Of a stretch of DNA of 64,000 bases, positions 12,101 through 22,604 are shown one piece after another; position 1 is the first letter of the stretch; each line of letters starts with the position of its first letter. The position numbers and the translations under genes were made by a program. The notes under the pieces were generated by a model, which was not told the DNA's origin, ran no database searches, and saw only the letters and a program-made list of their open reading frames with translations. Location of the stretch: the NCBI GenBank assembly GCA_963575745.1, contig CAUYUJ010004002.1:1357787-1421786 (forward strand), in the 5' to 3' direction. This stretch comes from Prorocentrum cordatum (lineage: Eukaryota > Sar > Dinophyceae > Prorocentrales > Prorocentraceae).

Positions 12101-13200
12101 AGAAACTGTTTTCTTAATATAAAAGGGCTACGTAACAACTCTAGGTTTTGCGCGTTTTCTATATATTGCGTATACAGACCGCGAGGTGGAACACCGCGCA
12201 GAAAATCATACGCAGAACGTATGCAAGACACGCTGCACAATAAGACACGACATTCTTACACCCCCTACACCAAACTGACTAAAACATTGCGTACCACTGC
12301 GTAAAAAAAACGCTGCGTGGACAAACCAGAACACACTACGTTAAAAAAAGCACGGAACACAACCACACGAAAAGAAAACACAACGTAAACAACAACTCAC
12401 ACGGAACTGCAACGAAGGACAAGCTATGCGACACAAACAAGCACGCTTCACAAGAACATGCGACGCACACACTCCGTAAGAACACTGCGAAAAACGAACA
12501 CGCCGTACGAAACACTGCGTGAAACACGCTCCCGAACAAGTAAAACTGCGTAAACACACCCCACGGGGAACGCGCGACTTTGCTACACTCCGTTAAAAAC
12601 ACTGCATAGACCACGGCGTTAACACACTACGCAAACAAACAATCACGGCGTAAAAACAACACTGCGTAAACCACACTCTCCACCGACAAAACCAACGCCG
12701 CGTAACACAGCTGTGGTTCCTTTAAAAGAACAACTTGCGTAAACCACGGCGTCAAAAAAACACTGCGTAGACAGAACCACACAGATAGCGTTAACAACCA
12801 CGTCCCCGTTTACATAAAGCACGGCGTACAAACACATATTGCGTAAACAATATTGCGTAGCAAAAACACTGCGTAACAAAACAACTGCGTAAATAGACCC
12901 GAAGGGAACCGTCGCGCAGAAGACAACACGCAGAAAACAAGTTACTAGAAAACACTGCACAGGAACACGCGACGTTACTACTACACTCCTTTTTTGCACA
13001 AACCAAAAACTTAAACAAACCACTTCAAACAAACACGGGGTGAAAACAAACACGGCGTAAACAAAAAACACTAAGTTGTTTCTTGTATAAAGACACAATG
13101 CGTAAACACGAAAACGCACGCCGTGACAAAAACACACTGCCAGAGCAGGAACAACCACGGTGGAAACACAAAGCAGGAACCGCCACGCAGGAAGCATACA
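10531..13200. repeat. Degenerate higher-order repeat with ACTGCGTAAA boxes
   Basis: The stretch is filled with variants of CACTGCGTAAACA. Longer boxes recur in order: GCTTCACAAGAACATGCG (10531, 12445, weaker near 11750), then an ACTCCGT box, then TGCGTAAATAGACC plus CGGGGAA, then GCGAC-TTGCTACACTCCGT. The last box appears near 10687, 11570, 11870, 12255, 12590 and 12980, so a worn unit of about 300-390 bp seems to repeat. Small TA microsatellites lie at about 11453-11470 and 12062-12102. I see no gene. Confidence 0.75.
10935..11240. repeat. Two adjoining pentamer arrays
   Basis: 10935-11130 is a (GCTAT)-type array of ATGCT units with ATGAT and GCGCT variants. From 11135 to about 11235 it gives way to AAGCTAAGAT units. 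Both have a 5-bp period. The open frame of LCYAM-type peptides is a by-product. Confidence 0.9.
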
Positions 13201-13264
13201 GCAAAACAACCAGGCAATAAACACCGCGCAAGAACCGCCACGCAGGAAACGCCACGCAGGATAC

Positions 13265-14110
13265 ACCACGCAAACAACACCACGAGGAGGAACCAGGAGG
13301 AGGAGGAGGACGAGGAGGAGGAACCAGGAGAGGGAGGAACTGGGAGGAGAAAGGAGGACGATGTAGAGCAGGAAGGTGTAGAGGAGGACGAGGTTGAGGC
13401 ACACGGGGAAAAGGAAGAAGAGGTAGAGGAGGAAGAGGTAGACATAGAGGAGGCAGAGGTGGAGGAGGAAGCGGCAGAGCAGGAAGAGGTAGAGGCAGAG
13501 GAGGAAGATGTAGAGGAGGGAGGGGTAGAGGCAAAGGAGGAAGAGGTAGACGCAAAGGAGGAAGAGGTAGAAGCAAAGGAGAAAGAGGTAGAGAAGGACG
13601 AGGTAGAGGCAAAGGAGGAAGAAGTAGAGGCAAAGGAGGAAGAGGTATAAGCAAAGAAGGAAGAGGTAGAGGCAAAGGAGGGAGAGGTAGAGGAGGAAAA
13701 GGTGGAGGAGGAAAAGGTAGATGATAAAAAGGAAGGTAGAGGGGGAAGAGGTAGGAGGAGGAAGAGGTAGAGGCAGAGGTAGAGGAGCAAGAGGTAGAGC
13801 GGGAAGGGGTAGAGGAGGGATAGGTAGAGGGGGAAAAGGTAGAGGAGGAAGAGGTAGAGGAGGAAAAGGTGACAGAGGAAGAGGTCGAGGAGGAAGAGGT
13901 CGAGGAAAAGGTAAGGGAGGAAACTATAGAGGAGGAAGAGGTCGAGGAGGAAGAGGTAGAGGTGGAAGATGTAGAGGAGGAAGAGGTCGAGAAGGAAGGG
14001 GTAGAAGAGGAAGGGGTAGAGGAGGAAGAGGTCGAGGAGGAAGAGGTAGAGGAGGAAAAGGTAGGAGGAAGAGGTGGAGGAGGAAGAGGTAGAGGGGAAA
14101 GAGGTAGAAC
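13265..14110. repeat. Purine-strand minisatellite (AGAGGAGGAAGAGGT)
   Basis: About 840 bp of GAGGA, GAAGAGGTAGAG and GCAAAGGAGGAAGAG units, usually spaced by multiples of three. As a result two plus-strand frames (Glu-rich; Arg/Gly-rich) and minus-strand frames (Leu/Pro/Ser-rich, up to 351 codons) stay open together. No start, domain or codon bias favours one frame, so I do not call a CDS. Worn ACTGCGTAAA boxes resume on the right up to about 14340. Confidence 0.9.
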
Positions 14111-14340
14111 AACACAGCGTAAACAATGGCTACGTACAAAAACACTGCGTATAATAAAAACAAAGCACGACGTAGAAAAACTACAAACACTACGTAAAAC
14201 AACACACGGCGTAAAACAACATTATTTCAAAAACCATACATAAACACAACCACTACGTAAACAAAAAACACGACGTAGAAAACATTCAAAAGCACAGTGG
14301 ACAACGACCAACAAAACACTACGTAGCAAGCACTACACAT

Positions 14341-14918
14341 GTTTTGAAACTCTCAATTAAGATTTCGATGTCACGGTTAAGAGAACCCTTGCTGCAGTTC
14401 ACCGGCGCGGGTCAGTTCTCGTCTTGCCCGAGCCCTGGCCCGACCCCAGTCTCCCGGGCGATCCCTCGTGTTGAAACGGACCTGCCCCTCTCTGCCTCTT
14501 ACTTTTTACTCTCTCTCTATAACTCTGATTTCTCTCTATGTATGAAGATGAAGATGCTTACATGTCTATGGCATGTGTAGGTACATGTGTATATACACTC
14601 AATGAGATAGATGCTGTGATTAATTGTTGTTTCTATCTCTCTCCTTCTCCCTAACTCTCTCTGCTGCCTCGCCCTCGCGCCGGCGCAAAGAGACCCCATA
14701 AGCCAGCGGCGAGGAAGCGCCGGAGCTCACAGAACCCTACGCCTGCTCACCGTCCCTGCTTCGCCTCCTCCCCCTCCTCCTCTCCCCCTGCTCCCTCCTC
14801 CCTCGCCCTCCTGCCTCCCCCCTCCTCCTCCTCGCCCCCTCCCTCCTCCTCCCTCCCTCCTCCCCAGTGCAAGTGCCCAACCCTCCTCCCTCCCTCCTCT
14901 CTCGCCCGTCGCCCCGAC
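14341..14918. other. No gene seen; pyrimidine-rich right part
   Basis: Mixed sequence to about 14700, then CTCC-rich DNA to 14905 that would be purine-rich on the strand of the neighbouring exon. No supported feature. Confidence 0.5.
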
Positions 14919-15044
14919 GCGCGTGCAGGCCTTGCTGCACTCCGAGAAGCCCGACCACTCGGACATGGCGCAGTCGACGGGGCACATGACCTCGGGGGGG
15001 CCCATTGGCCACCCGGCCTCGCAGCCGCTCTCCTCGCGCCTGTT
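14919..15044 (-). CDS. Exon candidate: thrombospondin type 1 repeat boundary
   Basis: Read on minus, a 42-codon, phase-0 open stretch starts after GTTCAG and ends before a GTCGGG donor. It reads NRREESGC, then a short linker, then DCAMSEWSGFSECSKAC. The DC-x-MSEW-x-F-x-C-SK-x-C pattern is the start of a thrombospondin type 1 domain (the WSxWSxCSxxC core). The first residues would be the end of a preceding domain. Nearly every codon ends in G or C, as in dinoflagellate genes. TSP1 domains are usually extracellular and adhesive, disulphide-bonded and repeated in tandem. The donor could lie a few bases away. It continues the gene whose earlier exons lie at 21.8-28 kb on the same strand (inference). 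Confidence 0.65.
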
Positions 15045-15454
15045 CTGAACGACGCGCCGGCCGGAAGAACCCGGCAGACGCATGAGCCAGGGAGGCGGAT
15101 GACGTATAGATCGGGCTGGGGCCCGCCCAGGGAACAGCAAGGGCGGCAGAAGCCCATACCGACCCTCGAGGGAGGAAGGCGCTTGAAACAGACTGGGCCC
15201 CGGGAGTCCAGCAGCACGTCCTCCAAACGACCGGCGGAAACTCCTCGCAGGGGCCCACCGCCCCAGCCACGCACCCCTGCCCAGGGCTCGAGCGAAACCG
15301 TGTTTTGCGCTGTCGTGTTGTGCTCGTTGTCCTTCGTTCCGTCTCCTCGTTCTGCCTCTGCTGCGAGACCAAATCACAAGACAGCTCGCCGCTTGGGCCC
15401 CACCCCCAGCCCAAACGGCGAGCATGAATCGGGCGTAGCCCCGCACGCATTCGA

Positions 15455-15574
15455 ATGCCCACACTTCGTCCTCGTGCTGCTCGCATTCCTCCCCGTCCTC
15501 CTCCCAATCCTGATCGTCGTCGTCGTCGTCGTCCTCCGCGTCTTCCTCCTCCTCCTCCTCCTCATGCTCCTCGT
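15455..15574 (-). CDS. Exon candidate: acidic segment
   Basis: On minus, after a TAA near 15575, the frame reads a Glu/Asp run and then the non-repetitive acidic text QDWEEDGEECEQHEDEVWAF, ending near a possible GTGCGG or GCTACG donor. The second half is not simple repeat, which is why I list it, but the first half is GAC/GAG repeat and could be chance. No family recognised. Confidence 0.3.
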
Positions 15575-15834
15575 CTTATTCGTCGTCCTTCTGCTCCAGC
15601 TCCTCCTCGTCGTCCTCATCTAAGCCCTCGTCCTCGTTTCTCCTCTTCCTCCTCCTGCTCATCCTCCTTCTTCTGGAACCTAGGATGCGCCATAGGTTGC
15701 TCCATAGGTTGCTAGGTTGCGCCCTCGGCGGCCAAGAGCAAAACCGTCTCCTAAAACAACACATCGGAGCGAGAACGGCCGACGAGATCGCCCAAACACC
15801 GTTTCGCTCGAGCCCAGCCCTTGCCCCTTCCCGG

Positions 15835-16120
15835 AGGGAGGGGGGGAGAAGGAAGGGGAGGGGGAGGGGGAGGAGGAGGGGGAGGAGGGGGAGGGGGAGG
15901 AGGAGGAGGAGGAGGAGGAGGAGGAGGAGGGAGTAGGAGGAGGATGAGGAGGAGAAGGAGTAGGAGGGAGGAGAATGAGGAAAGGAAGAGGAGGAAGGAG
16001 GTGGAGGGAGGAAGAGGAGGAAGGAGGCGGAGGAGAGGAGAGGGGGGAGGAGGGAAGGAGGCGGGAGGAGAGGAGGAGGAGAAGGAGGAGGAGGAGGAGG
16101 AGGAGAGGGAGGAGGGAGGG
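15835..16120. repeat. (GGA)n purine tract, left border of a dispersed element
   Basis: About 285 bp of GGA/GGG purines on plus. It directly precedes the dispersed unit at 16151, as a similar tract precedes the related copy at 63331. Long Gly/Glu/Pro open frames here are by-products. Confidence 0.9.
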
Positions 16121-16150
16121 AGCAAGTGGTCTGGTGTGGAGAGGTACCAA

Positions 16151-16346
16151 GGCTGGGTGCACTCGCGTCATATCTGACGTCCTACCCCTCCCTCCCATCC
16201 CTTACCATGGTGCTGATTTTCTCTATCCGCGGACGCGTGTCGTAGCGGACCTGTGGCTCCGCGCGCGCGTGCGTAGTGGGTGGTGGTGCGCGTGCGTGCG
16301 TGCGTGCGTGTGGTGCGTGGTTTTGTCGTGGTGGTGGTGGTGGTGG

Positions 16347-16377
<31 letters not shown>

Positions 16378-16839
16378 GGTGGTGGTGTGGTGCTGGTGGT
16401 GGTGTTGCTGGTGCTGGTGCTGGTGTGGTGGTGGTGGTGGTGGTGGTGGTGGTGGTGGTGGTGGTGGTGGTGGTGGGGGTGGTGGTGGTGGTGGTGGTGG
16501 TGGTGGTGGTGGTGGTGGTGGGCGGCGCGGTGGTGGCGGGCGGATGGGCGCGCGAGAAAGAGGCCCGCGCTGGGGCGAGAACGCCATCCTGAACGACGGA
16601 GGCCAAACACCGATCCGAAAATGAGGCCCACGCTGCAGCGGGAGCACGATTCGGAACGATTCGGGAGCAGAAATGAGGCCGGCGCCTCAGCGAGAGCAGC
16701 ATTTTGGAAACAAACGCACGCGAAAACCCGTTTCCCGGGAATCCTGTGTGTAAAAAAACAATACGCGGGGGGGGGGGTCGGATATCTTCGGGACGCCATC
16801 AGGGGAAGTGGGAGAGTATATTCATATTGTGTAATTGTG
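16151..16839 (+). repeat. Dispersed composite element, copy 1
   Basis: It starts with GGCTGGGTGCACTCGCG and CTGACGTCCTACCCCTCCC. It carries an interior (GTG)n of about 200 bp (16325-16525), then two to three subrepeats of AAATGAGGCCNNCNCTGCAG plus CACGATTCGGAACGA (about 16600-16700), and ends with CCTGTGTGTAAAAAAACAAT, GGACGCCATCAGGGGAAG and ATTGTGTAATTGTGG against a (GGA)n tract. The same order occurs at 63331-63928, and its first part at 24424. Not recognised as a named family. Confidence 0.8.
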
Positions 16840-16925
16840 GAGGAGGAGGAGGAGGAGGAGATGGACGAGGAGGAGGAGGAGGAGAAGGAGGAGGAGGAGG
16901 AGGAGGAGGAGGAGGAGGAGGCCCT
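16840..16925. repeat. (GGA)n purine tract, right border of the dispersed element
   Basis: Short GGA run closing the element at 16151-16839. About 270 bp of very GC-rich DNA follows, with no convincing frame. Confidence 0.85.
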
Positions 16926-17483
16926 CCACGGGCTCTGGGCGTCCGCCCCCGCGCGCCTTCGCCCCCGCGGAGAGGCGCGAACGCCTTCGGCCTCGCGCCC
17001 CTCCGCGCCTCCTCCGCGGAGCGCGCGGCGCCCAGGCACAGACCCTGGCGCGCGAGGCGCGCGAAAGGCGCGCTCGCGGCCCTGGCTGTGGGCGACCCAG
17101 CCTTGGGACGCGCAGAGACGTTCTAGTACTGCACGTCCACCTGGGAGGCGCGCGTCCGACCCGAACACATAGTATGCCCATCTTGCAGTAGATCGTTTCC
17201 CCAGCGGTGTGGCCAGAAAGCGCCCGCCACGACGCATATACCATAAGATTTCTCGGTGCGCGCGTCGCCCCTGGGGGGGGCGACGCACATATGGTATAAG
17301 TGTCTTGGGGTGACGCAGCCGACCTCCCCGCCTCGCTGGAGCGGGGGCGCAGGTGGAGGCCTGGGAAGGGGCACCACCACCAACACAGGGGGGGGGGGGG
17401 GCCTACACAGGAGCGTGGACGATCCCAGATTCTGGCGGTCGTGAAAGAAAAGTTCGGCCACGTAGGAGTCCCGAATCTACTAC

Positions 17484-17560
17484 CGCCATCGCCGAGATCA
17501 GGGGCATCTTCCTCGGTGAAGGCACCGCGCCGATCTCGGTGTTGTTGACAACCTCCAGGC
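17484..17560 (-). CDS. Exon candidate, unassigned
   Basis: On minus, a pyrimidine-rich stretch ends in TTTCGGAG and opens a 77-nt frame ending before a GTAGTA donor. After two bases of a split codon it reads LEVVNNTEIGAVPSPRKM followed by PLISAMA. Most codons end in G or C inside the exon, and this bias drops right after the proposed donor, which supports the border. Its phase does not join directly to the exon ending at 21813, so an exon may be missing or it may belong to another gene. An overlapping frame (PGGCQQHRDRRG...) is also open but has low GC3. Confidence 0.42.
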
Positions 17561-17722
17561 CTCCGAAACAGGACACGGCACAAGCATACACTTTGGGTGG
17601 TCCACGCGTACGCAAGCATCGTCGTCCGCTCCCTCGCCCTTCCTTTGTGTCCCAGCTGCTGTGCTTGGCTCCCCCCTCTCCCCCGCTGGTGCCGTCTCCC
17701 CCTTCGAGGAAGCATGCAAAAT

Positions 17723-17853
17723 TGGAGGTCCGCGCGGATTTCTGGGATCCGCGCTGGCCAGCCCTCCCTGGCGCGCGGAGCACACCAGGGGCGGAGCCGG
17801 AGGCGCCGCCAGGGGGTCCCAGCGCAGATCCAAGAAATCCGCGCGGACCGCCA
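17723..17853. repeat. Foldback element with GGCGCTGG loop, degenerate copy
   Basis: Arms 17723-17757 and 17819-17853 are inverted repeats matching at 32 of 35 positions (TCCGCGCGGATTTCT core). It is related to the longer foldback at 57335-57500 and to half copies near 48131 and 59930. Confidence 0.75.
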
Positions 17854-18410
17854 GAAGTTTATGTTTGTGCAATTTGTTGTTTTTCGATGGAGGGCTGGCA
17901 AAGCGCGTTTGAAAATGGGCGCCGCCGCACCGCTGCAGCCGCGATGCGCCCTGCCCCACCCCACCCCCAGGAGATGCGGCGCGCTCAACCCTGGCTCAAC
18001 CCAGCCCTCTCCTGCAAGATCGAAGCTCTGGACCCGAGAGTGCAATGGAGGCCACCAGGGACTCTCCTTCAGCTCCTGCTCCAGGGACTCTCTTTCAGCT
18101 CCTGCTTCACCTCCTCCTCCTCCTCCTCCTCAACCTCCTCCTCCTCCTCCTTTTCATCCTCTTGCTCTTCCCTCCTCCCTCCTGCCTTGCCCTTCCTGAG
18201 TGCTGCCAACTGCACAACTGTGGCCGCTTTCGTGAGCTCCTGGGAGGGGGGCGAAGCGGAGGGACAAGCTACGCAGATCCAGACTGCATCTCGCCCTCCT
18301 CGGCACTGCTCACCCGTTGACTGTCGCCGCTTTCGTCAGCTCCTGGGATGCCCGGCGGAGCGACGCGTGACAAAAGCGGGCGCGTACACGCATGCTGGTT
18401 CATATTTGGG

Positions 18411-18597
18411 AGGCGCGCAAACATGGATTAGCGATCCATGGATTTGGGGCGCGGTCGCCAAATCTATGGATCAGGGGAGGTGCCCTCCCCAAAATGCGGC
18501 CGGTGCCGCCGCGTTCGGCGGCGGAACCCCGCGATTTCCCATGGAAACGGGACCCGTCGCTAATCCACGCCCCCTTGATCCATGTTTGCGATCGCCT
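18411..18597. mobile_element. Foldback element with AAACATGGAT ends, copy 1
   Basis: The ends AGGCGCGCAAACATGGAT and, inverted, AGGCGATCGCAAACATGGAT bound about 190 bp with nested complementarity (GGATTAGC / GCTAATCC). A second copy at 43239-43422 is nearly 90 percent identical by eye. It is too short to encode protein, so it is a MITE-like or foldback element. No clear target duplication is visible. Confidence 0.75.
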
Positions 18598-18617
18598 GAA
18601 TATTGCCAGGCGTAAGA

Positions 18618-18788
18618 GGCCAGTCTTAGGTCGGGCATGTCCTCCTACAGGCTGATTTTTTTACGAAAAAATGATATAGTCAAAACAAAGTATACAACAA
18701 AAATTGTTCAAGCGTCGTCCCCAGAGTATTGGTGGACTATTTTTGCATATTCCTCCTGTGCAGGGACAGGCCCGACTTAAGGCCAGTC
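18618..18788. mobile_element. TTAGGTCGGGC-TIR element with 8-bp target duplication
   Basis: The element 18626-18780 (155 bp) begins TTAGGTCGGGCATGTCC and ends, inverted, TTAAGTCGGGCCTGTCC; the 26-nt ends match at 20 positions. It is flanked exactly by the direct repeat GGCCAGTC (18618-18625 and 18781-18788). An 8-bp target duplication with terminal inverted repeats is typical of hAT-, P- or Merlin-like cut-and-paste transposons. It has no coding capacity and needs a transposase from elsewhere. Related copies: 35056-36005 and 55558 onward. Confidence 0.9.
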
Positions 18789-19419
18789 TCGAACAACACT
18801 GCAGCCAGAGCGGGCAGGCGAGCCACAGAGGGCTCCACGAGCACACGCGACAAGAGTTGGCGTGCACACTCGCGGCGGCTACAATGAGCATGCCGACGCG
18901 TGCGGTGGAGGGCCGCTTCGCGGCGTAGTATGACAGTCAGATGAACACCGCTTCGCGTGGAACCACAGCACGCGCTGGAAACATCTGACAGGCTCACCGC
19001 CTGTGAGAGAGAAAGAGAGAGAGAGAGAGAGAGACAGGGAGACAGGGAGGGAGAGAGACAGGGAGAGGTCACAGAACCCACTCGTTCTGGACATCAGCAC
19101 TGGACAGGCTCGGGCCCCGAGAGCCTGCAGACTCCGGGGAGAGAACACCACAGGAGCAAGGCGGTGACGGGGGAAGGCGTAGGGGGGAAGAGGCCAGGAG
19201 CCAGGAAGGAGGGAGGCAAGGAGTGAGGCGCGCAGCCCGGCGAATGCCATCGCCCGCCTACATCATGACTTACACGCCTGCGCACGCTGGATGCCAGCTT
19301 GAGGGGAGCCGATGGGGGGAACAATCTTTTGGAATCGGCGATACATCACTGGCAGGTCTGCGATGGGCCGCCTATCGAACAAGCGCACTTTCCTGGGCCG
19401 TTCACGGGCCCGAGCTTCC
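18789..19419. other. No gene seen; includes a GA microsatellite
   Basis: A short (GAGA) run lies at about 19008-19070. The remainder is GC-rich with short open frames in several phases and no motif that I can support. Confidence 0.5.
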
Positions 19420-19885
19420 GAGACGGCTGAGGCAGGCAACCACGGTCGCCAAGAGGGCCCAAGATGCCTTCGAGACGGCCCGTGATGCCCCCCCAGGCGG
19501 CCCAAGATGGGCTCAAGACGGAATATCATTGAGGCACCGTCTGTGTTTCAAAGATTTGGGCCTCTTTACCCCTTCGGGCCTCCTGCAGCTCCAGGCGGCC
19601 CTGGAGGCCGTCAAGATGGACCCAAGACGGCCCCCAACTGGCGAAATACCGAATCCCCAAAGAAGGCCTCAACATAGCCCGCTTGGGCCCCTGGCCCGCC
19701 CGGGACGGCCCTCAGCGAGCACCGCGCTGGCCCAAGAGGGCCTCCGAAGGGACCCAAGACGGCCTTACGGTCAGTAGGGAAACCCTCGACTGCTCAAGAC
19801 GGCAAATAAGGTCCACAGCCTGCCCAAGACAATCTCAAGACGGCCCCAAGGCTGCCCAATGGCGCAAGTGAATCCCATGAGTGCC
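19420..19885. repeat. CCCAAGA(T/C)GGC minisatellite
   Basis: Degenerate 12-15-bp units of the type GGCCCAAGACGGCC. The same motif builds larger tracts at 46190-46860, 50170-50760, 51220-51840, 55010-55330 (reverse sense) and 60830-61230. Confidence 0.75.
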
Positions 19886-20813
19886 CTACAGGAGCCCAAG
19901 AGATAACGCAAGAAAAGGAGGAAGGCGACGAAGACGAGAAGAGAACCCCGATACGGTGTGGAAGATTGTGTGACATGTCACAACTCTCCCAAGTCTCGGG
20001 ACACGAGGTGTCGCGTGTCACACGTTACGGCCTCCTGTGCTGGGCTGGCAAGATGGCGAGGCTTGCCGCAGGCAGCTGGATAAGTAAGCATATGGAAAGG
20101 TCCAGCAACACATAATGTTGAAACGGAGCCGCCTTCCATCCGTGTCGCTGTTGCACCACCTAATTTCGTGCCGCGACATAGCATGACGTCCCATGCGAAA
20201 GCCCAATTGCGAGTCCTCTGTGACGGACGTGAGCTTTTAGAACGACTGTTCGCGGCGCCAAGGGCTGGAGCAACATTTCCAAAAACACCCCCACTGTTAG
20301 TCGGTGGGAGCTTTTCAAACGGATGTGCGCTGCGCTACGGCGAGAGCGAGAGATACAATTTGAACTCGCTCTCCATCCGTTTACGGTCAGACAACTTATG
20401 CGCAGCGTGTCGATGCGGTGGCCCCGGCGATACGCGACGCCCTGCTGCAAGTGGATAGCGTGTCGCTCCGCCCCGCGTGGCGGGAGATTGGGAAGGGTTC
20501 CGGGTCGGACCGCTGATGCCTGGGACTAGGGACGTGGTTGGCGCATCGCGACCAAAGCGTGGTGTGCCAGACCCGGAGTGACACTATACAGCCATCGTGC
20601 AACCACACGCACCACTAAATGAGGAACGGGAGCGCTGGCCACAGCGAGACTCGGCCACGGGCCGCGGGCCATGAACAGGTTCCGGGACCTAGATCTAAGG
20701 AACGGCCCGAAAATCCTAGCCCCTCCTGAAACGTAAGTGGCCCTGACTGCACGCCAAACTTCCCAACCGTAAACGCTAGGAGCCTCAGGCTCCGTGATCG
20801 TAATTACTTGGCT
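19886..20813. other. No gene seen
   Basis: About 930 bp of ordinary-complexity sequence. Open frames up to 96 codons on both strands overlap and show neither motif nor codon bias. Confidence 0.5.
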
Positions 20814-20814
20814 G

Positions 20815-20981
20815 CACGTAAGACCCTAGGCAAGAGTGACCTTTGGCGCGCGACTTCCGGGGGGACACGGAATGACCAAACCCGGGCGCGCAAGCCGCTG
20901 CTACCGCTGCGCGTGCAGCGATCGGGGGACCCCGTTGGGTCCGCACCAAAGGTCACTCCGGCGAAAGGTCACTCTTACGTG
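20815..20981. mobile_element. MITE-like element with CACGTAAGA ends
   Basis: The left end CACGTAAGACC leads into GAGTGACCTTTGGCGCG. The right end, inverted, begins CACGTAAGAGTGACCTT and reaches GAGTGACCTTTGGTGCG. About 167 bp in all. A related pair of GAGTGACC boxes lies near 24817-24850. No target duplication was found. Confidence 0.6.
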
Positions 20982-21147
20982 TAATCGAAATGGCCTGAAA
21001 CTGCGAGGAGCAAAACGAGACGCCCGGTCCGATCCGCCGTGAGACGTCTGATGGTGGGACCGGCAGCTGCTCACAACGGAGAGAGGTCGAGGGCTCGAGG
21101 GGGAACTCGGCGAGGGGCATTGATTTCTGTCGCAGCGCAATCGTGGA

Positions 21148-21320
21148 GAAGGAGGAGGGAAGCAAAGGGAACGAAAGCGGACAGGCCACCAATGGCTCCA
21201 GCAAGCGCGCGTCGCAACGTGTTTTCTGTTCGCGGAACAATTTTCGAGAAGGGGGAGGGAAGCAAAGGGAACGAGCGGACAGGCCACCAGTGACTCCGGC
21301 AAGCGCACGCCGCAACGTGG
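21148..21320 (+). repeat. Tandem duplication of about 95 bp
   Basis: GGAGGGAAGCAAAGGGAACG, a GCGGACAGGCCACCA box and an AAGCGC-CGCAACGTG box occur twice in a row (about 21150-21230 and 21250-21320). Confidence 0.8.
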
Positions 21321-21424
21321 GCGAACGCGGCGACGTGGCAGAGCAGCTGACCGGGCAAGAATTGGGCTGCGCCCCGGCAAACAAATCCCACTCGGGAGCG
21401 AGAGTGGCCGCCGAAGGAGAAAAA

Positions 21425-21492
21425 GAAGGAGGAGGAGGAGGAGGAGGAGGAGGAGGAGGAGGAGGAGGAGGAGCAGGGGGAGGAGGAGGAGA
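21425..21492. repeat. (GGA)n tract
   Basis: About 65 bp of near-perfect GGA units. Confidence 0.9.
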
Positions 21493-21812
21493 GGTGCGGG
21501 ATCCCAGGTTCGAGCTGCAGACCTCTCCTGGGGCGCGCCCTGACCAGGATTCCGAGGCGGATCCGGCCGCGGCGGTGCGGCCCCCATCGGAGCCCCAGCG
21601 GTAAGGTCCCGGGTTGCGCACGAGACAGCCCCCCCCCCCCAACGTTGCCACAGCTGGCCTCCACGGCCCCCCCAAGCGGGGCCCGGGGCGATCTCAACAT
21701 CCTGGCGCCGACTCTGGCGGCGCCCCGGGAGCGCTCGGCGCCCCAGGGCTGGAGCGCGTTGAGACCACCTGGGCCTGCTCGGGGGGGGCCCGCTGAGGCC
21801 AGCTGGGCTTAC

Positions 21813-21985
21813 CTGGCGGCTGCCTGCGCGCGGCCCGGAGCCCTACCAAAGCCCCACCCCTCGTCGTCGGAGTCGCCGCCAGCACCGTCGACGGGCTGCC
21901 CCCGCGGCCGCGCCGCCTGGCCGCACCTCCCGCTGCGCCGCAGGGCGGGGCACGCAACGCCGTAGGAGTTGTTCTGCAGCGTCAC
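21813..21985 (-). CDS. Exon: C-terminal half of a TSP1-like domain
   Basis: On minus, an acceptor ending CACGCGAG opens a 173-nt phase-0 frame that closes at GCCAG before a consensus GTAAGC donor. It begins VTLQ and continues NNSYGVACPALRRSGRC, the second cysteine-rich half of a thrombospondin type 1-like domain, then a Gly/Asp-rich linker (GAGGDSDDEGWGFGR). It follows in phase from the micro-exon at 24066-24107 (ending LARE), giving the usual order CGGWQ...RE-V...G..CP.L...C. Codons are strongly GC-ending. It ends with two bases of a split Arg codon; the next exon is not certain. The product is probably secreted or surface-attached (inference from the domain). Confidence 0.72.
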
Positions 21986-22090
21986 CTCGCGTGGTGCAAA
22001 GAGAGACACCGCGACGACGACGACGCCGACGCCGATATTCTCCTCCTCCTCCTCCTCCTTCTCCTCCTCCTCCTCATCCTCCTCCTCCAG

Positions 22091-22555
22091 TTCCTTATGA
22101 ATAACTTCTCCCTGTCGCACACCGAAGCAAGTTTTTAGTGCGGGCCGGGCGTTTCGCCTGAGATTTCCTCACCAGTTATGACTCTGAAGCTGGAAAAATT
22201 GACAACGGTTTCACAGATGGACGGCGGGTCGTTTTCAACATGTGGCTCTCGCCTTAGCGCCGCGCACATCCATTTAAACAAATTCCAGATTTTCGCGGAT
22301 TGAGGGCGAGTCGTTTTAAAAATGTGGCTCTCGCCTTAGCGCCGCGCACATTCAAAACTGCAAAAATATCACGGATTCAGTGCGAGTGGTTTTCCAAATG
22401 TGGTTCTCGCCTTAGCGCCGCAGGGTCTTCACAAAGTTGTCCTCCAACGAGGCAGTTCCCTGAATGGAAATGAACCGTTATAGGGGCCTGTGCAGAAGGA
22501 GCTTGGAGGGTGGGTTTATTCCAACATCGCTGATGGCTCTTAGGTTTGCACTGGT
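22091..22555 (+). repeat. TCC-bounded composite repeat, copy A (short)
   Basis: It lies between two (TCC)n runs (22040-22090 and 22555-22605). It starts with CCTTATGA and GGGCGTTTCGCCTGAG, has about three subrepeats of 80-95 bp around CTCTCGCCTTAGCGCCGCGC, and ends with CCAACATCGCTGATGGCTCT and GCACTGGTTC. Same order as copies B and C. Confidence 0.8.
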
Positions 22556-22604
22556 TCTCCTCCCCCTCCTCCTCCTCCTCCTCGTCCTCCTTCTCCTTTT
22601 CCGT

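Noticed and set aside
16182-17288. 368-codon minus frame with poly-His and poly-Ser
   Set aside because: Produced by (GTG)n and (GGA)n inside and beside a dispersed repeat.
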